DNA of 64,000 nt from Tremella fuciformis (lineage: Eukaryota > Basidiomycota > Tremellomycetes > Tremellales > Tremellaceae): positions 1,736,001-1,800,000 of the forward strand of contig CP136493.1 of the NCBI GenBank assembly GCA_032768795.1, in the 5' to 3' direction. Positions 11,660 to 23,462 of the stretch are shown here, one piece after another. Both the position numbers and the translations under genes were made by a program. Numbering within the stretch: position 1 is the stretch's first letter; each line of letters starts with the position of its first letter. Under the pieces are notes generated by a model. That model did not search any database, was not told the DNA's origin, and saw only the letters and a list, made by a program, of their open reading frames with translations.

Positions 11660-13586
11660 ATGTCCGACTTTGAGAGCGAGCTGTTGGGCTTGGCGGAGGA
11701 TGACCCTCGGAAGAGCTCCAAGAAGCGCAAGACAAAGTCGCAAGCATAGTCAGTCTCTGCTGCCAGATCCTAGTCGTCGAGTAGCAGCTGATGCGCAAGT
11801 ATCGACGATTCCGATGATGAGGAGCAAGATATGGACATGGATCTCGAGTCGGAGGAAGGCGACGCGCCTGTGGCGTCTTCGTCCAAAGTCAGGACCGCCA
11901 AGCCTGGAAGCAGCAATCCGTATCCGCTCGAAGGCAAGTACATCGACGAGGATGACAGGGATCAGTGAGTCACACGCCATGAATGATAAGCAGTAGTCAC
12001 TGAGATCAGGCTGGAAGGAATGCCGGAAATTGAGCGCGAGAATATCCTCGCCTCGCGTTTAGAGGAGATGCAAAAGCTCAAAGACGCTCAGCAACTAGAC
12101 GCGATCTATCGTCTAGCTGCAGGTGGAGATGAAGACGAGAGCTCGGATGAGGGAATGAGTCGGAAGCGGCGGAAACACACGAGTGTCTCGAAAGAGGCGT
12201 CGAGGGCGATCAAAGACTTGAAGAGCCGGAGAAAGGCAACGACGGCCAGAGCGGCCAAGCGAGTGAGTAGAATGCACCTCGATCGCGTCGCCATCCCGGG
12301 AGAACGAACGCTAGCATCGAGTGCAAGCTGATCGTTCTAGGCGGCCGAGCGGGAACGTCACGGTTCTGCCTCCGACGCATCCGACTCTGAAGAGGGCGAA
12401 ATATCCCACCGCGACTCGTTCCGCTACTCCCCTTCGCCGCCCCGGCGCAGTCCCGACCCTACCAGACGTGAACGCGAGCCAAAGCAAAAGGTTACAGACC
12501 TGGATGGTCTTCCTGCAAACCGGCAAGAGATCAACTCTGCCCGGCTCAGTCGGTACGAGATGGTGGATATGCTGTACAAGGACGGATTTGAGGAGCTCGT
12601 CAAGGACGCCTACGTGCGACTCATGGCTGGCGACACAGACGAGATGGGCCGGCCAAAGTATCGCGTGTACAAGGTGCTGGGTGAGTCGACATACAGGCGA
12701 CTGCTGTCGGCCATCTGACACTGCCAGCACTTCAGAAAGATCACGGGCACGGGTCGTACAAGATCGAGTACAAGGGGCGAGAAGTCCGTGAGGACCGAGC
12801 CCTGCTGTGTCAGTATGGCAAAGTGCAGCGGCTGTTCAGGATTGCCGACGTGTCGAACGGCGACTTTGAGGAGGTCAGTCAGCTGTCAATGATCACCACT
12901 GTAGCTGACATGCAGACCGAGTTTTCGAGATTTATCATGACCTGCCAAGCGGATCGCGTGCCGCCGCCACGCCGATCCGACCTCTTGAGCAAGCACGAAG
13001 CCATCAAGACGCTGCGCGAGCGGCCGATGACTGACGTAGGTCGTCAGCTGCCCGCATGTCGTAGAAGCTGAGCCAGCAGGAAGAGATCAACCGTCAAGTC
13101 CAAGCTCGTCGCGCGCACAACCCGGCCTCGCAGCGCTCGACGGTACAGATGGAGATCACAAATCTCATGTCTTCGCGCAACCTCGCGCAGAGGCGCAACG
13201 ACCGCGACACGGTCGAGCGGCTCAACGCGCAGATCATCACGCTGGGCGGAGACCCCGACACGGGCACGCTCATCGACGGCTTGAACGAGGGCGACGAGTA
13301 CGACCTGAAGATACAGAAGATCAACGAGTTCAACAAGAAGCGCGCAAAGGCGGCACAGGCAGCGGCGGGCCAGAGGCGCAAGGAGCAGGAGCAGATCTTA
13401 CGGGAACGGACGTGAGTCCACTGACCGAGCGCTACTTCGTGCTTTACTGATGCGGGCAGAAAGGCCAATGCCTCGCCGGCGCCGAAAGAGCCGCCCAAAC
13501 CGCTCGTCAGCGTGCCCGTCGTGGCTCCGGGAAAGAAAGGCCAGCCGGCCAAGATCATGCTTGACATCGGCCTGGACGACTTCTAG
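11660..13586 (+). CDS. RTF1: Paf1 complex subunit Rtf1 (Plus3 domain)
   Basis: Eight exons sum to 524 codons. The N-terminus is acidic (DDSDDEEQDMDMD). EGMPEIERENILASR and a Lys/Arg-rich coiled part follow, then the Plus3 domain beginning near SARLSRYEMVDMLYKD with YKIEYKGREVREDRALL, and a C-terminal helical region (NLMSSRNLAQRRNDRD). Rtf1 works with RNA polymerase II. Its Plus3 domain binds phosphorylated Spt5, and its HMD segment stimulates H2B ubiquitination needed for H3K4 and H3K79 methylation. The intron near 13036 could end at 13064 or 13076; I prefer 13076, since the first would leave a 29-nt intron. Confidence 0.95.
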
Positions 13587-13885
13587 TGCCCATCTTGGAG
13601 AAGCAATTGCCATCTTGCATCTTGCAACTTTTTTAGCGATCGATTGTATCGCATTCTTCATTTTGCTCACCTTGCTCACTTTGCCATCTAGGAGGATACT
13701 GTACGCTTGGCAGACACAAACACACCAAAAGAGCATAGCATGAATGATCATATGATTGGTCGTCTAGGTGTGGTCATGGTAGTGGTTTATGCGTGGTAGC
13801 TAGCTCGGGCGCGCCCAAAACAACATATCGCTCATCATAGCCTCTGCGATCTGACCACACGTCGTCCCAAAGGTGATAGAGACAC

Positions 13886-16800
13886 TCATGCCTCTAGATA
13901 ACGCACGCCGCTGCTGAGGTACCTCAACTGCGTGTCAGCTCCATGTGTATTTGCACAGGAGCACGGAGACTCACAAAGAACTGCTTGGCGTCATCCAGGA
14001 TACTCGGCACGATCACGGCTCCAAAGAACTCTGCCGCCTTGTTCAACCGCACTTCAAGAGCCCGATATGTCTTCTCGGGCAAGGTATGGTACGCGGGCGT
14101 ACATGACGAGGTGAAGTTGAGCAGGTGGTCATCTAGACAAGTATCAGCACATGTAAAATACTCGCCGAGGGTGCCGGCTCACTGATCATCTGCGACGAGG
14201 TGCACACCGCCGCAAGCAGGTCGACATACTTGTCGGGCGAGTCGAGTCTGCTCAATGAGCTTTCCATCCTATCACGATCTGAGCAGCTCACGGCTTCCCC
14301 GACCCGGAAGCCATCTTGTCCACCGAACGCGTGAGCTTGCCCCACCCGCTCGACGTCTGCGCATCAGCTGAACACCTCCTTGACAGTCTATCACTCACCC
14401 CGCCCTTCTTGCCTTTCCAAGGACCCATAACCACCCCAGCCTTGCTGAGAGCCTTATGGCACACATCCATTTCGTCCTCGAGGCCCTCCAAAGCCCTTAT
14501 AAACTCCTCTGCGACACTGCAGACATAGTCCGTCCCACCGCGCGGCTCTCGGCCTACACCGATAGCTTTTCCGCGTATCCGCTCCCTCGGCGCATCGAGG
14601 AGGTTCTGCCCGACCTGCTTGACGGCCTGCAGGTGAAAGACGAGCGTCTCAAAGCATCGGACTTTGACATCTTGGCCTTGTATTTTCGGCGCGGCGGCGC
14701 GCATACCGCCTTTGCCCCACCCGCTCGGCTTCCAAACGGCCGCCGAGATATGTATTGCCCCGGTGAGGTAGACGCCGGGTCCCTCGGGGTCCATAGACGA
14801 GTGTAGCAAGCGTAGCAGATGAAATGGCCTGTGGACAATTTCAGACGGTTGCGTCTCTGGTAAGGGCGAAAGCAGCGAGCCGGCCGACATGGCTGATGCA
14901 CCCGAACGGCCTGACCGCGCGGACACAGCCGAAGAGGGCATGGGTGGCAGGGACGACGGCGATGCCTGGGAGGAGGATCGAGAGTGGACAGGTAAGGGAG
15001 GTGCGAGCGAGTTGGTATGCGAGAACGACGACGAGATGCGAGATGATACCGACGCGAATGACATGGAGGGTTTGTGGGCAATCTTCGGCAGGGGCGGTAA
15101 TTCTGGCGGCTCGTCGTATGTAGATGGACGGCGTTGACCGGGCTGCGAGCGCGATCGTTGTCGTGCCGGCAGGACCGATGCGTCCAGGATGACAGGAGGA
15201 GCTTGCTGTTGTCCGGGGAAAGCTGTAGTCGGTGGTTGAGCAGCTCGTATTGACCCAGCTTGAGCAGGCGGAACATCGCCATGAATCGCAGCGATCACTT
15301 CGGTCGCCGATCCCAGCGACCCACTCGCATTTCTCGACTGACGCCGCTGGCTGATCGTCCCTAGCGCCGTCGAGTTGTTGACTAAAAACCTAGAGCTGGT
15401 CATCGTGGCCGGTGAGCCAGATAGCATCTCTATCTGAGGAGGCAGGGGCGGCAGGGGACGATCATTGAAAGAGGGGCCGGCTATGGGATGACCGTTAGGT
15501 ACTTGATCGAGGATTTCGACCCCGTCGATGCCTGACAGGTCGACTTCGTCCTCCAGGCCAGTGCTCGACTTGGACAACTTGCGCGCCTTCATGAGATCGC
15601 GACTGGCAGGACGCGATGGATGTCCCAACCCAATACTCGTCTTCCGCGGCGGCGGTTCAACGAGGAGCGGCGGAATTGGCTGTGTCGGCCCACTCGAAGG
15701 GCGAAACGTATCTCTCGGGGTGGCCTCCTCCACTGGCGAGCCGAGCACGGGTAGAGAGGCAGGTGTAGCCGGCTGGGCGTTCTGAGAGGTCCGGGCTGGA
15801 CTCGGCAAACGCGGACTAGCGACTGCAGGCGATGGTAGTAGACTCGGCCCTTGACTCGAGGATGCCGCCGCGGACGCGGAGAAGGGGTGCCAGGGGCGCA
15901 CAGGGGAAGAGTTGACGGATCGGAAAGACTGGTTCGTTTCTGAGGAGATCATCAAGTTGCCGATACCCGTGATGGCCGTTTCGTCAAGCGACGGCCTCGG
16001 CGTCCTCTCGCCAGACGTGCCGCTGATGTTCGACCTGGGCGAGTGCGAACAGTCCGGAACAAGCGTCGCAGTGGACGCAGAGGGTCCGCCTCCTTCGCTG
16101 GAGGCGGTGCCAGAGAGGGTGGAAGATGAGGACGGCGCATCGAGGGTCGAGGCGGACGTTGAAGCGGTTGGTTCTGGGTCCATGGACGATAAGAGTTGGA
16201 TACGGGCAACATAGGCATCATGGATCCCGCGAAGTGTCCTCCCCTCCTCTTCAGATTTGGCGCCTGGTCGCCTGCGCGGATCTTCCTTGCCTGGCTCGAC
16301 GCCCACGCGGGCCATGACGCTCTTCAGCTTGGTCACTGCCTCGGTATACATCGCGAGCGCTCCCGCCACATCGTTACTCCGGTCCAGCTCGACAGCTCGT
16401 TGAGCGAGGTCGAGGGCGTTCTGGAGGAGTTGCCTGGAGGGGGTGCGACCGGACTTGGTCGCAGCGCTAGATACGCTGGACGAGCCGACGGAGGTGGAGG
16501 CGGCAGGTGCAGCCGGCGCCGCAGGTAGGGAGGCAAGGTCAGCTACTGCCGAAGCTGGTACAGCTTGATTAGGGAAGAGCGACGTGCCGCGCGGCGAGAT
16601 GGTCGGAGCAGACGCCAGCGACGGAGAGGCAGGAGGAGAAGTCTGCGAATGGGCCGATGCCATGGACGATGATCTCGCATGTAAAGGCGGGCGGCCGATC
16701 GTCGAGGGATCGCCAAGAGACGCTTGGCGCGGCGGCGACGGGACCGCTGAGGCAGGGAGCGGGGGGAGGTCGGACGCCGGAGGCGGATTGGAGGGGAAGG

Positions 16801-17393
16801 GGTGCTTGCGCAGAGAGGAGGATGCGATCTGGGATAGACGGCCGGCTGGGCGCCCAAATGTCGTCCGTGGCAGAGGCGCGGCGTACGTGCTGGACGCAGG
16901 CGGGAGCGGAGGCGGCTCGGACGCTGGACATCAGCTGGGGGTGACGCTCAGTGAGAGGTCAAAGGGGCTCACGGGGCGGACCAGGAGGGGGCGGACTGGC
17001 CCATTTCCCAATCCCGTTCCCGACTCCATTCGACACGAGTCTGCTCGTGCGCGCGCCGACGCTCCCCATCGCGCTGGTCGAGCCGGGCCTATCCCACCGC
17101 GCCACCTCGCCGAGGAACCCATCATCCCCTGTGCCCGACGCAGATCCATCAGGCAGAGTTGGCGCAGCGGTCGAGATGGGTGTGCGAGGCTGTTTGGCCC
17201 GGACAGAGTGGGACGAGGTGGACGGGATGGACGAGGCGGAGGTGCGGTCGCCCGCGGTGCTGGCGTGCGAGTGCGACGAGAACGACGAGGGCGGGAGGGT
17301 GGACCCCGCCGAGGCTGACGAGGGGGCGATTGCCGACTCCATCGATGAGGCGGACGAGTTGCGCGCTAGAGGTGCAGGACCGACATTGTTCAT
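13886..17393 (-). CDS. Large MIT-domain protein with Ser/Pro-rich linkers
   Basis: Six exons sum to 1,091 codons. The first about 230 residues are low-complexity Ser/Pro/Thr. An MIT domain follows (NALDLAQRAVELDRSND, then YTEAVTKLKSVM, about residues 300-345). A long disordered stretch with many SP and poly-Pro motifs comes next. The C-terminal about 250 residues are conserved-looking and helical (HLLRLLHSSMDPEG, GVYLTGAIHISAAVW, DKYVDLLAAVCTSSQ, LPEKTYRALEVRLNK). MIT domains bind ESCRT-III tails, which points to endosomal traffic or cytokinesis. I recognise no characterised homologue. The MIT call is firm; the function is an inference. Introns near the 3' end were chosen over shorter alternatives (for example 14248-14291 instead of 23 nt). 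Confidence 0.82.
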
Positions 17394-18277
17394 CACTCAG
17401 CGTGCGAGCGAGCGAGCGAGAGAGGCAGCGGGCCTGTCGAGGAATGCAGAATGTCGTGTTGATGATGCAGTGACCGAGCTGCGTGCTACGCTGTGATTGT
17501 TGACAGGTGTGTTGGTATCGATGGACCGCCGTCCGGACGTAAACGCGAGGCGGCGCACAGACGTGTCCAATAATCTAGACAACCAGTCTACTGGCGCGTG
17601 CCGTGCAGCGCAGTCGCAGCAGTCCTCCGCAGTGTCCGCTACAGGCTCTCTACTCGACCTCCTGCTTCCCTCTCAGCACCGCCAAGCTGCTTGTCGTGTG
17701 ATGCGGCTGATGATGTCCGAAAAGAAGACGAGGCAATCGCGTCTTGTCCGGACAAGTTTGTCTCGATTCGCCTGATCGCTGGCTAGGGGGGACCTGATGT
17801 GCTATGCAAGCGACGGCGAATACGTCTTGCTTGGCTGGCGTGTCCTTCGGCGTTTCGTGTGATGACTGTCCTGGACCCAGAGAATGACGGACGGCGCCGA
17901 GTAGTGACTATAGAGAGGTGGAAAGTGATTTAGGGCCGGTGGACGGACCAGCGGCAAAGGACGAGGGGAATTGATCGAAGCCTTCCTTCTCCGGCGCGAG
18001 TAATGAGCTGTTTGGTATCGCAATCTCATTCCCCTATGGTGTCATGGCCCTCACACTGCATCCCAAGTAGCACACGCTCGAGGGGGAACGACATGATGCA
18101 TTTCATCTCGTTAGTCTATGCTACTGCTTCTCGCTCGGGGCCAACGAGGTGGTGGTGATTAGAGGGGCACTAGGGGTGTGGGAGCAGGAGGGGGGTATCA
18201 AGGCGCGCTCGGCACCTGTCAGGAGCATCCAAAATGATGATTGGCACGTCGTCGTCGTCAAACTATCCTCGAGCTAT
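17394..18277. other. Intergenic, 884 bp
   Basis: Promoter side of the MIT-domain gene and 3' flank of ERG5. No recognisable gene, repeat or RNA. Confidence 0.6.
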
Positions 18278-20115
18278 TCATGATGGCGGTGCTCGTGGGG
18301 TGAACTTGAGCTTCAAGCCGTCTCGAGGGAAGATACTGCTCGTCAGCTCAGACTCGCGATCAGGACCATCAGGCTCACCCAGCAATGACCATGATGTCCT
18401 CTGAGAGTGGTGTGACCTCGTGCTCCCAGTTCATGAGCACGCTGGCGGTACCGAGAGTCGCCGCCAAGTGCATCGACGCGTATTGTCCGCCAATACACTG
18501 TCGGTCAGCTAAAGGGCCACGAAGATAGACAGCAGGACACACCTTGTGCGGTCCACTGCCCCACACAATGTAGTTTTGCGGTTTGCTGTCTGCGAGCGGG
18601 GCGCTGCCGTCGGCATTCGGGAGCCATCGTTCAGGCTTGAACAGATCTGGCTCGGGGTAACATGTTTCATCGTGCAGCGAATTCCAGAAAGCCGGGATGA
18701 GCATCGATCCTTTCGGGACAGTGTAGTCCGGGGTGATCTGGAACGCCTTGGTGGTCTTGTACGGGACCATAATGACGGAAGGACGGCAGCGCATGACCTC
18801 CTTGACGACAGCGCGGGTGTACACCATGTCATCGATCATGTCGAGCGTCAGAGGGGCGTCCAGGTCGTTGCCACGGACGCGGTATTGCTCCTCTCGAACC
18901 TTGGCAAGAACCTCGGGATGGTCGGCGGTGAGCTGGAACATGTAGACGATGGCGGAAGACATGGCGTCCTGGCTGGCGAAGAGGAAAGAGAGGATGACCA
19001 TGCCGATCTCGTGGTCGGTGTACTCTCGGCTGAGCAGACGGGCCTGTTCGGCATCCTCAAGACCGCCCGCGCCCGCACGAGAGGTGATCATGGCACGGGT
19101 CCACTCGTCCAACAAGCACTGAGGCTCCTCGCTCGGATCGGCCATGCGGATCTTGGACTCGGCAGAGGCACGGGACAAGATCTTCATGACGTATTTGCGG
19201 GCCTGCACGGCGTTGTAGACCTTGGTGCCGGGCCAGGCAAAGGGGAAGTTGACGAGCTCGAGGGCGACGGTGATGAAGAGATACTTGTCGTTGATCTGCT
19301 TGCGCTCGTACTCGGTGCAGTAAGGGCCGACAAAGACAGACAGCGAGGTCTCCATGTTGAGGTCTCGCATCTTGTACATGTAGGATTGAGCGGGGCTCGG
19401 ATCGTTCATCCAGTTGTCAAAGAAGTCTCGGTAAATGCGCTCCTGGATAGGGAGGTAGATCCTGTGAAGTCAGCGATAGAGAAGACGGGAGGAGGTGGGA
19501 GACTCACGACAAGGCCTTCTTGGTGAAGAGCACGTTTAGAGCCTTGCGGTAGTCGGCGTGAACCTTGCCGTGCTGGAACACCCAGTTTTCCTTGAGCAGC
19601 ACCTTCTTGGCGGACATGACGAGACACGGCTCGGCGTGTGTGGGCGAGTTGAGGATCTTGCGACACATTTCGTTGGACGAGCCGATGACGATGAAGCTGG
19701 GGTCAGCGTATAGTACACAGATCGGCGCCATGGCTCACATGTTGAAAACGGAGACTGCCGAGAGGGGTCCCGACTTCCACTGGGACATGTAGTTTGCCCA
19801 TGTCGGGTTGACCGAGTCGGCAAACTTGCCAATAATGGGGATTGTCCATTTGTCGCCTGGGAGATGGGCCTTTTTGGCGCGATATACAATCTGCTCGAGG
19901 ATGAGGAGGGAGATGATGGCGGTGAGAATGGTGGCGGCGGTGGTTTTGCTGTTTGTGAGTCGGTGTCACCTGCAAGCTAAGAAGGGGGAAAGGCGAGGGA
20001 CGTACGTGTCGAAGGTGAATTTTGTCCTGCTCAGTCCCTCGAGTCCCCATGCGCGCATCGAGGCGAGGTCGACCGATGTGGGACGGACGATGGTGTGAGA
20101 GGCGTGATAGTCCAT
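18278..20115 (-). CDS. ERG5: Sterol C-22 desaturase, cytochrome P450 CYP61
   Basis: Six exons sum to 534 codons. An N-terminal membrane helix (TILTAIISLLILEQIVY) precedes a P450 fold. The I-helix motif FLFASQDAMSS is diagnostic for CYP61 rather than CYP51. The ExxR motif lies in KEVMRCRPS. ITPDYTVPKGSML and NSLHDETCYPEPD follow, and the heme-binding loop GSGPHKCIGGQ supplies the Cys ligand, rebuilt exactly across the 18498-18542 intron. The final exon encodes IFPRDGLKLKFTPR, matching the family's C-terminus. It introduces the C22-C23 double bond of ergosterol in the ER. The usual Phe four residues before the heme-loop Gly is Trp here (VWGSGPHKC). Confidence 0.94.
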
Positions 20116-21119
20116 CTTGGCGGCAGGGAGTATGGCAAGTCACAAGGTAGGGCTGCTGACGACGATCAGCCTCTGCCATATGGTCATTGATGATGCGCCA
20201 AAAGCATCGTTCGATACTTTGAGTAGACATAGCCGGACATTCCGGACACCGGGAAGAGCAGCAAAAGAGGAGAGAAGAGTAGCGTGGGGCAAAGGAAGGG
20301 TCGACGTGTTTTAGGGGGAGAGTGTGCCCACCTGTTACGTGTATCGCAGCAACCACTGGCTTATAGATCGGCCCACCCGATGCCAGTCAACAGAAAAGAC
20401 GGTCAAGAAGGTGGTATTGATATTGCGAGGCAGTGGATTGGTGACTGAGACGTGACACGGACAATGGCAGATTAGCCCAATAAACAAAAAAAAAGGTGGT
20501 TCGACCCATCCATCCATCCGCCCACGCGGGTTAAACGTAATCAGAGATTACTAATCCCCCCACCTCACCCACCCGCCCACGCCGACACCGACCCTTGAGA
20601 GATTAGAAACTTCTATTAGCCGCCGCACACATTAGCCTCGGCCCCCGGACCTTCCGGGAACATCTGCCGTGGGTTCGGTGCCTAAGCCGGAGAGCGAGGG
20701 CTGGTCGGCGATCACCGCATATCAGGAATGGACGCGCCTATCTTTGCTTTTGACCGGGGTGGGTGGCAAAACACTTTGGGTGGCTCGAGCACCGCATGTC
20801 ATCACTCAACCCTTGACGCAGTAGCAGAGTACCCATTCACAGCTCGCAGCATTCTTCCACACCTCGCACCTCTCTCATCGTCGTACAAGGCGTACACCTA
20901 CTCTTTCTGCATCAAACCCACCTCCTTTCATCCTCCCGCCACCACATCCACCGAGAAACACAAAGCCCAAAGCCCACCGGACTCGGCTTTCATCCAACTC
21001 GCCACCTGGCCTTTCCTTCTTTCTTCCTCCTTCTACCCATCCATACCACCTTTGCACAAATCATCGCTTCACAGACAGAAGGATATAGACCAGCGATCTA
21101 GCCATCGCCATCGCCCAAG
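20116..21119. promoter_or_regulatory. Divergent intergenic region, ERG5 / MARVEL-like gene
   Basis: About 1.0 kb between divergent starts. It holds a perfect inverted repeat GTAATC-AGA-GATTAC at 20537-20551, more GATTA/ATTAG half-sites downstream, a short A-run near 20480, ATCC tandem repeats near 20505, and pyrimidine-rich leader sequence from about 20850 to 21060. A transcription factor site in the repeat is plausible but not identified. Confidence 0.5.
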
Positions 21120-22596
21120 ATGGAAAAGCTCAAATCGTTCGCTTCCAACATGCACTTTCCGTCCTCCTCGACAGCAGGCAACAAGCTGAGCAAGGCATTC
21201 AGATTCGACAAGGATCTCAACGTTCTGCGCAGGACAGAGACCGGCGACCCTTTCCAGGATGGACCGACATTGGAAGAGGTGAGCAGTTCAAGAAGCTTTG
21301 GCGGCTACAGCGAAAGGAGCTGACGTGGGCCAGCCATCGCTCTCGCGATCCCGTCTCATCTTGCACTGCTGCTCTGTAGGTAATGACAGCCTGAGCGCGT
21401 CTTTTGGCTGACAGAACCCAGCTGTTCTTCACATTCTTGGCGATCTGCACCATGGGAGGCGTGGCTGGCTTCCAGGCCAAGTGGTTCTCAGTCTGTGAGC
21501 GTGTCCGGAAACGAATGGTGATCTCAAGACTGATCGCCAGCCGGGGGCACAGGCTTCACAATCTTCCTTCTGGTGATCACATTCGTTCTGTCCACATTCT
21601 TGCTGGTCACTCCACTCGTCTACGATAGGTTCGTAGCCTTCTCGACCCTCTATCGAGTCTAGTAAATTCTCATGCTCAGATGGGACAAAATGAAACGCCC
21701 CGCCAAGTTCCTCGCCGAACCTCGTTCAACCCTTATCCTCCATGCCTTTGGCTCGCTGTTGATGATCATCGCTTCTCTCATTGTCACCATCAGTGGTCAG
21801 TACTTGAGGTCCAGCATCGGGTGGCCGCTGACAACCAGCCTGGACAGCAAAAGGATGCAAGGATTCGGACAACGATCCCCATGCCAGCCTGGGAGACAGC
21901 TACAAGAAGGGGCTGGGACAATGGTGCACGACCAAAAAGGCGTCAGCGATATTCGATTGGTAAGCAGAACGTGCGACTCAACAGGGGCTAGCTGATCAGC
22001 AGGCTTTCTTTTGGCTGCTTCTTAGCCTTGCTTGTACTGGCCGGACTGGAATTCAGGCGAGACCGCCGCCGATCTCATCGCGAGCCCGGCTTCATCCCAC
22101 CCACCTCTCCCAACATGACCTATGGCGCCGGTGCCGGTATTAGTCCCGCTTCCTACGCGCAAGTACAGCCCGACACCGATCGGGATCACGACGGAGAGCA
22201 CGAGGATAAGTACGAGCAGGACAACTTGCAAGCCCAATACGACCGGCCTCAAGCGCAGCGTCCACAGAGACAGAGCTATTACCCTGTTCAACAGGCTCCG
22301 ACCGGTTCTGCTATGAGCCGACCCAGCATGGACGCCTATGGTGCATTTGACGGCGATATGCCGGGCAATCAAGCACAAGCAGGTGCCGGTCAGACGAGTC
22401 GAACGATGGAGATGGCCTATACCGACCCATGTAAGTCAGAAACCCGTCACAACTTGCGAGATGGAGACGATGCTCATTGTCAGACGCTCAAATTCGCGCA
22501 TCCCTCATGTCTGAACCGGTATCGGGAGGCTACGCATTGCCACAAGCACAGCCAGGATACTCCATGCCCCAGCCGCCAACCTACCAGTACCGATGA
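21120..22596 (+). CDS. Four-TM MARVEL-like membrane protein
   Basis: Seven exons sum to 365 codons. Four hydrophobic segments are clear: LFFTFLAICTMGGVAGF, IFLLVITFVLSTFLLV, LHAFGSLLMIIASLIV and FGCFLALLVLAGLEF. The loop between helices three and four holds two Cys (GCKDSDN and QWCTTKK), and DW precedes the last helix. This matches fungal MARVEL-type proteins of eisosomes and the plasma membrane. The last about 150 residues are hydrophilic, rich in Gln, Tyr and Pro, and probably cytosolic. The family assignment rests on topology and the Cys pair, not on a diagnostic motif. The first intron (21279-21421) is long for this genome; it carries an in-frame acceptor only if CCCAG at 21417-21421 is used. 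Confidence 0.75.
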
Positions 22597-22957
22597 ATGC
22601 TAGCCGGCGAGGCTGAAGATTTGCGTCGGTTCTCGATAGGTGTGTATGAACAAAGCGAAATAGAGGCCAGCGAAGCCGCCCTTTGTGTGTACAAACGAGT
22701 CATGGCTGTATATCTTGTTTCTTGAACGTGTAGCGACAGTGCGCCAGCGGTCCCGACAGACCTGTAGATACAATACCCTGCACTGTATGCATTCCTCTAG
22801 CGGTAGAAGGTGCGACCAGATATCGGTCGTTGCGTTTCGTCAAGTCGTAAATGGAGATGCTACGGAATGCGCAGCGGCTGTCACCCGATGAGAGGTCCTT
22901 CCAGTCCCAGTGCTGGCCCCGAGTTCACGTCTTCTGTCGAGAAGATCATCTTGGGGG
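22597..22957. other. Convergent intergenic, 361 bp
   Basis: 3' flanks of the MARVEL-like gene (+) and OST5 (-). Nothing recognised. Confidence 0.6.
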
Positions 22958-23358
22958 CTAAACGTACACTCCGAGTGTGCAGAATAGAGCCACGGTTCCT
23001 ACGCCAGCCAGAATGGATGCGCCAAGCGCTGTGCCCAGCTCGGGGAGGGGATTGCGAGACTTGGGCAGTCTGCGGCATCAGCTGCGCGCCCGAGACTCGT
23101 TCCAATTCTGCCCAGGTCATGTTCAGGCTCAATCGCATGAGGATGGGGTGAGGCGACGAGAGGAGAAGCTAGACTCACGTCGTGAACAGGAAAGAGAGGG
23201 AGAAAAAGGCGAGCAGGAAGAAGAAGGCGATGTAGCCCAGAGTTGCGCTCCCGACCGGTGGGCTGAATGCGGGGTATGAGGCGTGCATTGCCTAGATGTC
23301 AGCTCGACCTCTCCCTCGACATGGAGCTGACCTTGATTGAGGCGTAGGCCGTGGACAT
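22958..23358 (-). CDS. OST5: Oligosaccharyltransferase small subunit Ost5/TMEM258
   Basis: Three exons of 27, 113 and 112 nt give 83 codons, the size of Ost5 and TMEM258. Two membrane helices are visible: YIAFFFLLAFFSLSFLF-like in exon 2 and GASILAGVGTVALFCTLG in exon 3. The protein ends LGVYV, matching the WVGIYV end of TMEM258. The PVGS and LPKSRNPLPELGTA segments around the helices fit too. It belongs to the Ost1-Ost5 subcomplex of the ER enzyme that transfers N-glycans. No single continuous frame holds more than a third of the protein, so simple ORF scans would miss this gene. Only 104 bp separate it from the divergent LCB3-type gene. Confidence 0.85.
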
Positions 23359-23462
23359 TTTGGCTGTTGTGAGTCAGTGTTCTATGCTCGGAGGAGAGTA
23401 CGAGTAGCGTGGAGGTGTGAGGTGGCATGCCTATCTGAGACTTCGAGACGTGAGCCGCCTAT
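23359..23462. promoter_or_regulatory. Short bidirectional promoter, OST5 / LCB3-type gene
   Basis: The two start codons are 104 bp apart and point away from each other, so any promoter elements must be shared. No named motif is visible. Confidence 0.5.

Noticed and set aside
16584..17318. 244-codon plus-strand open frame
   Set aside because: Antisense to the low-complexity N-terminus of the MIT-domain gene.
18546..19526. 326-codon plus-strand open frame
   Set aside because: It is antisense to the ERG5 catalytic exon, low in hydrophobic pattern and rich in Arg/Asp/His. A shadow of GC-rich third positions.
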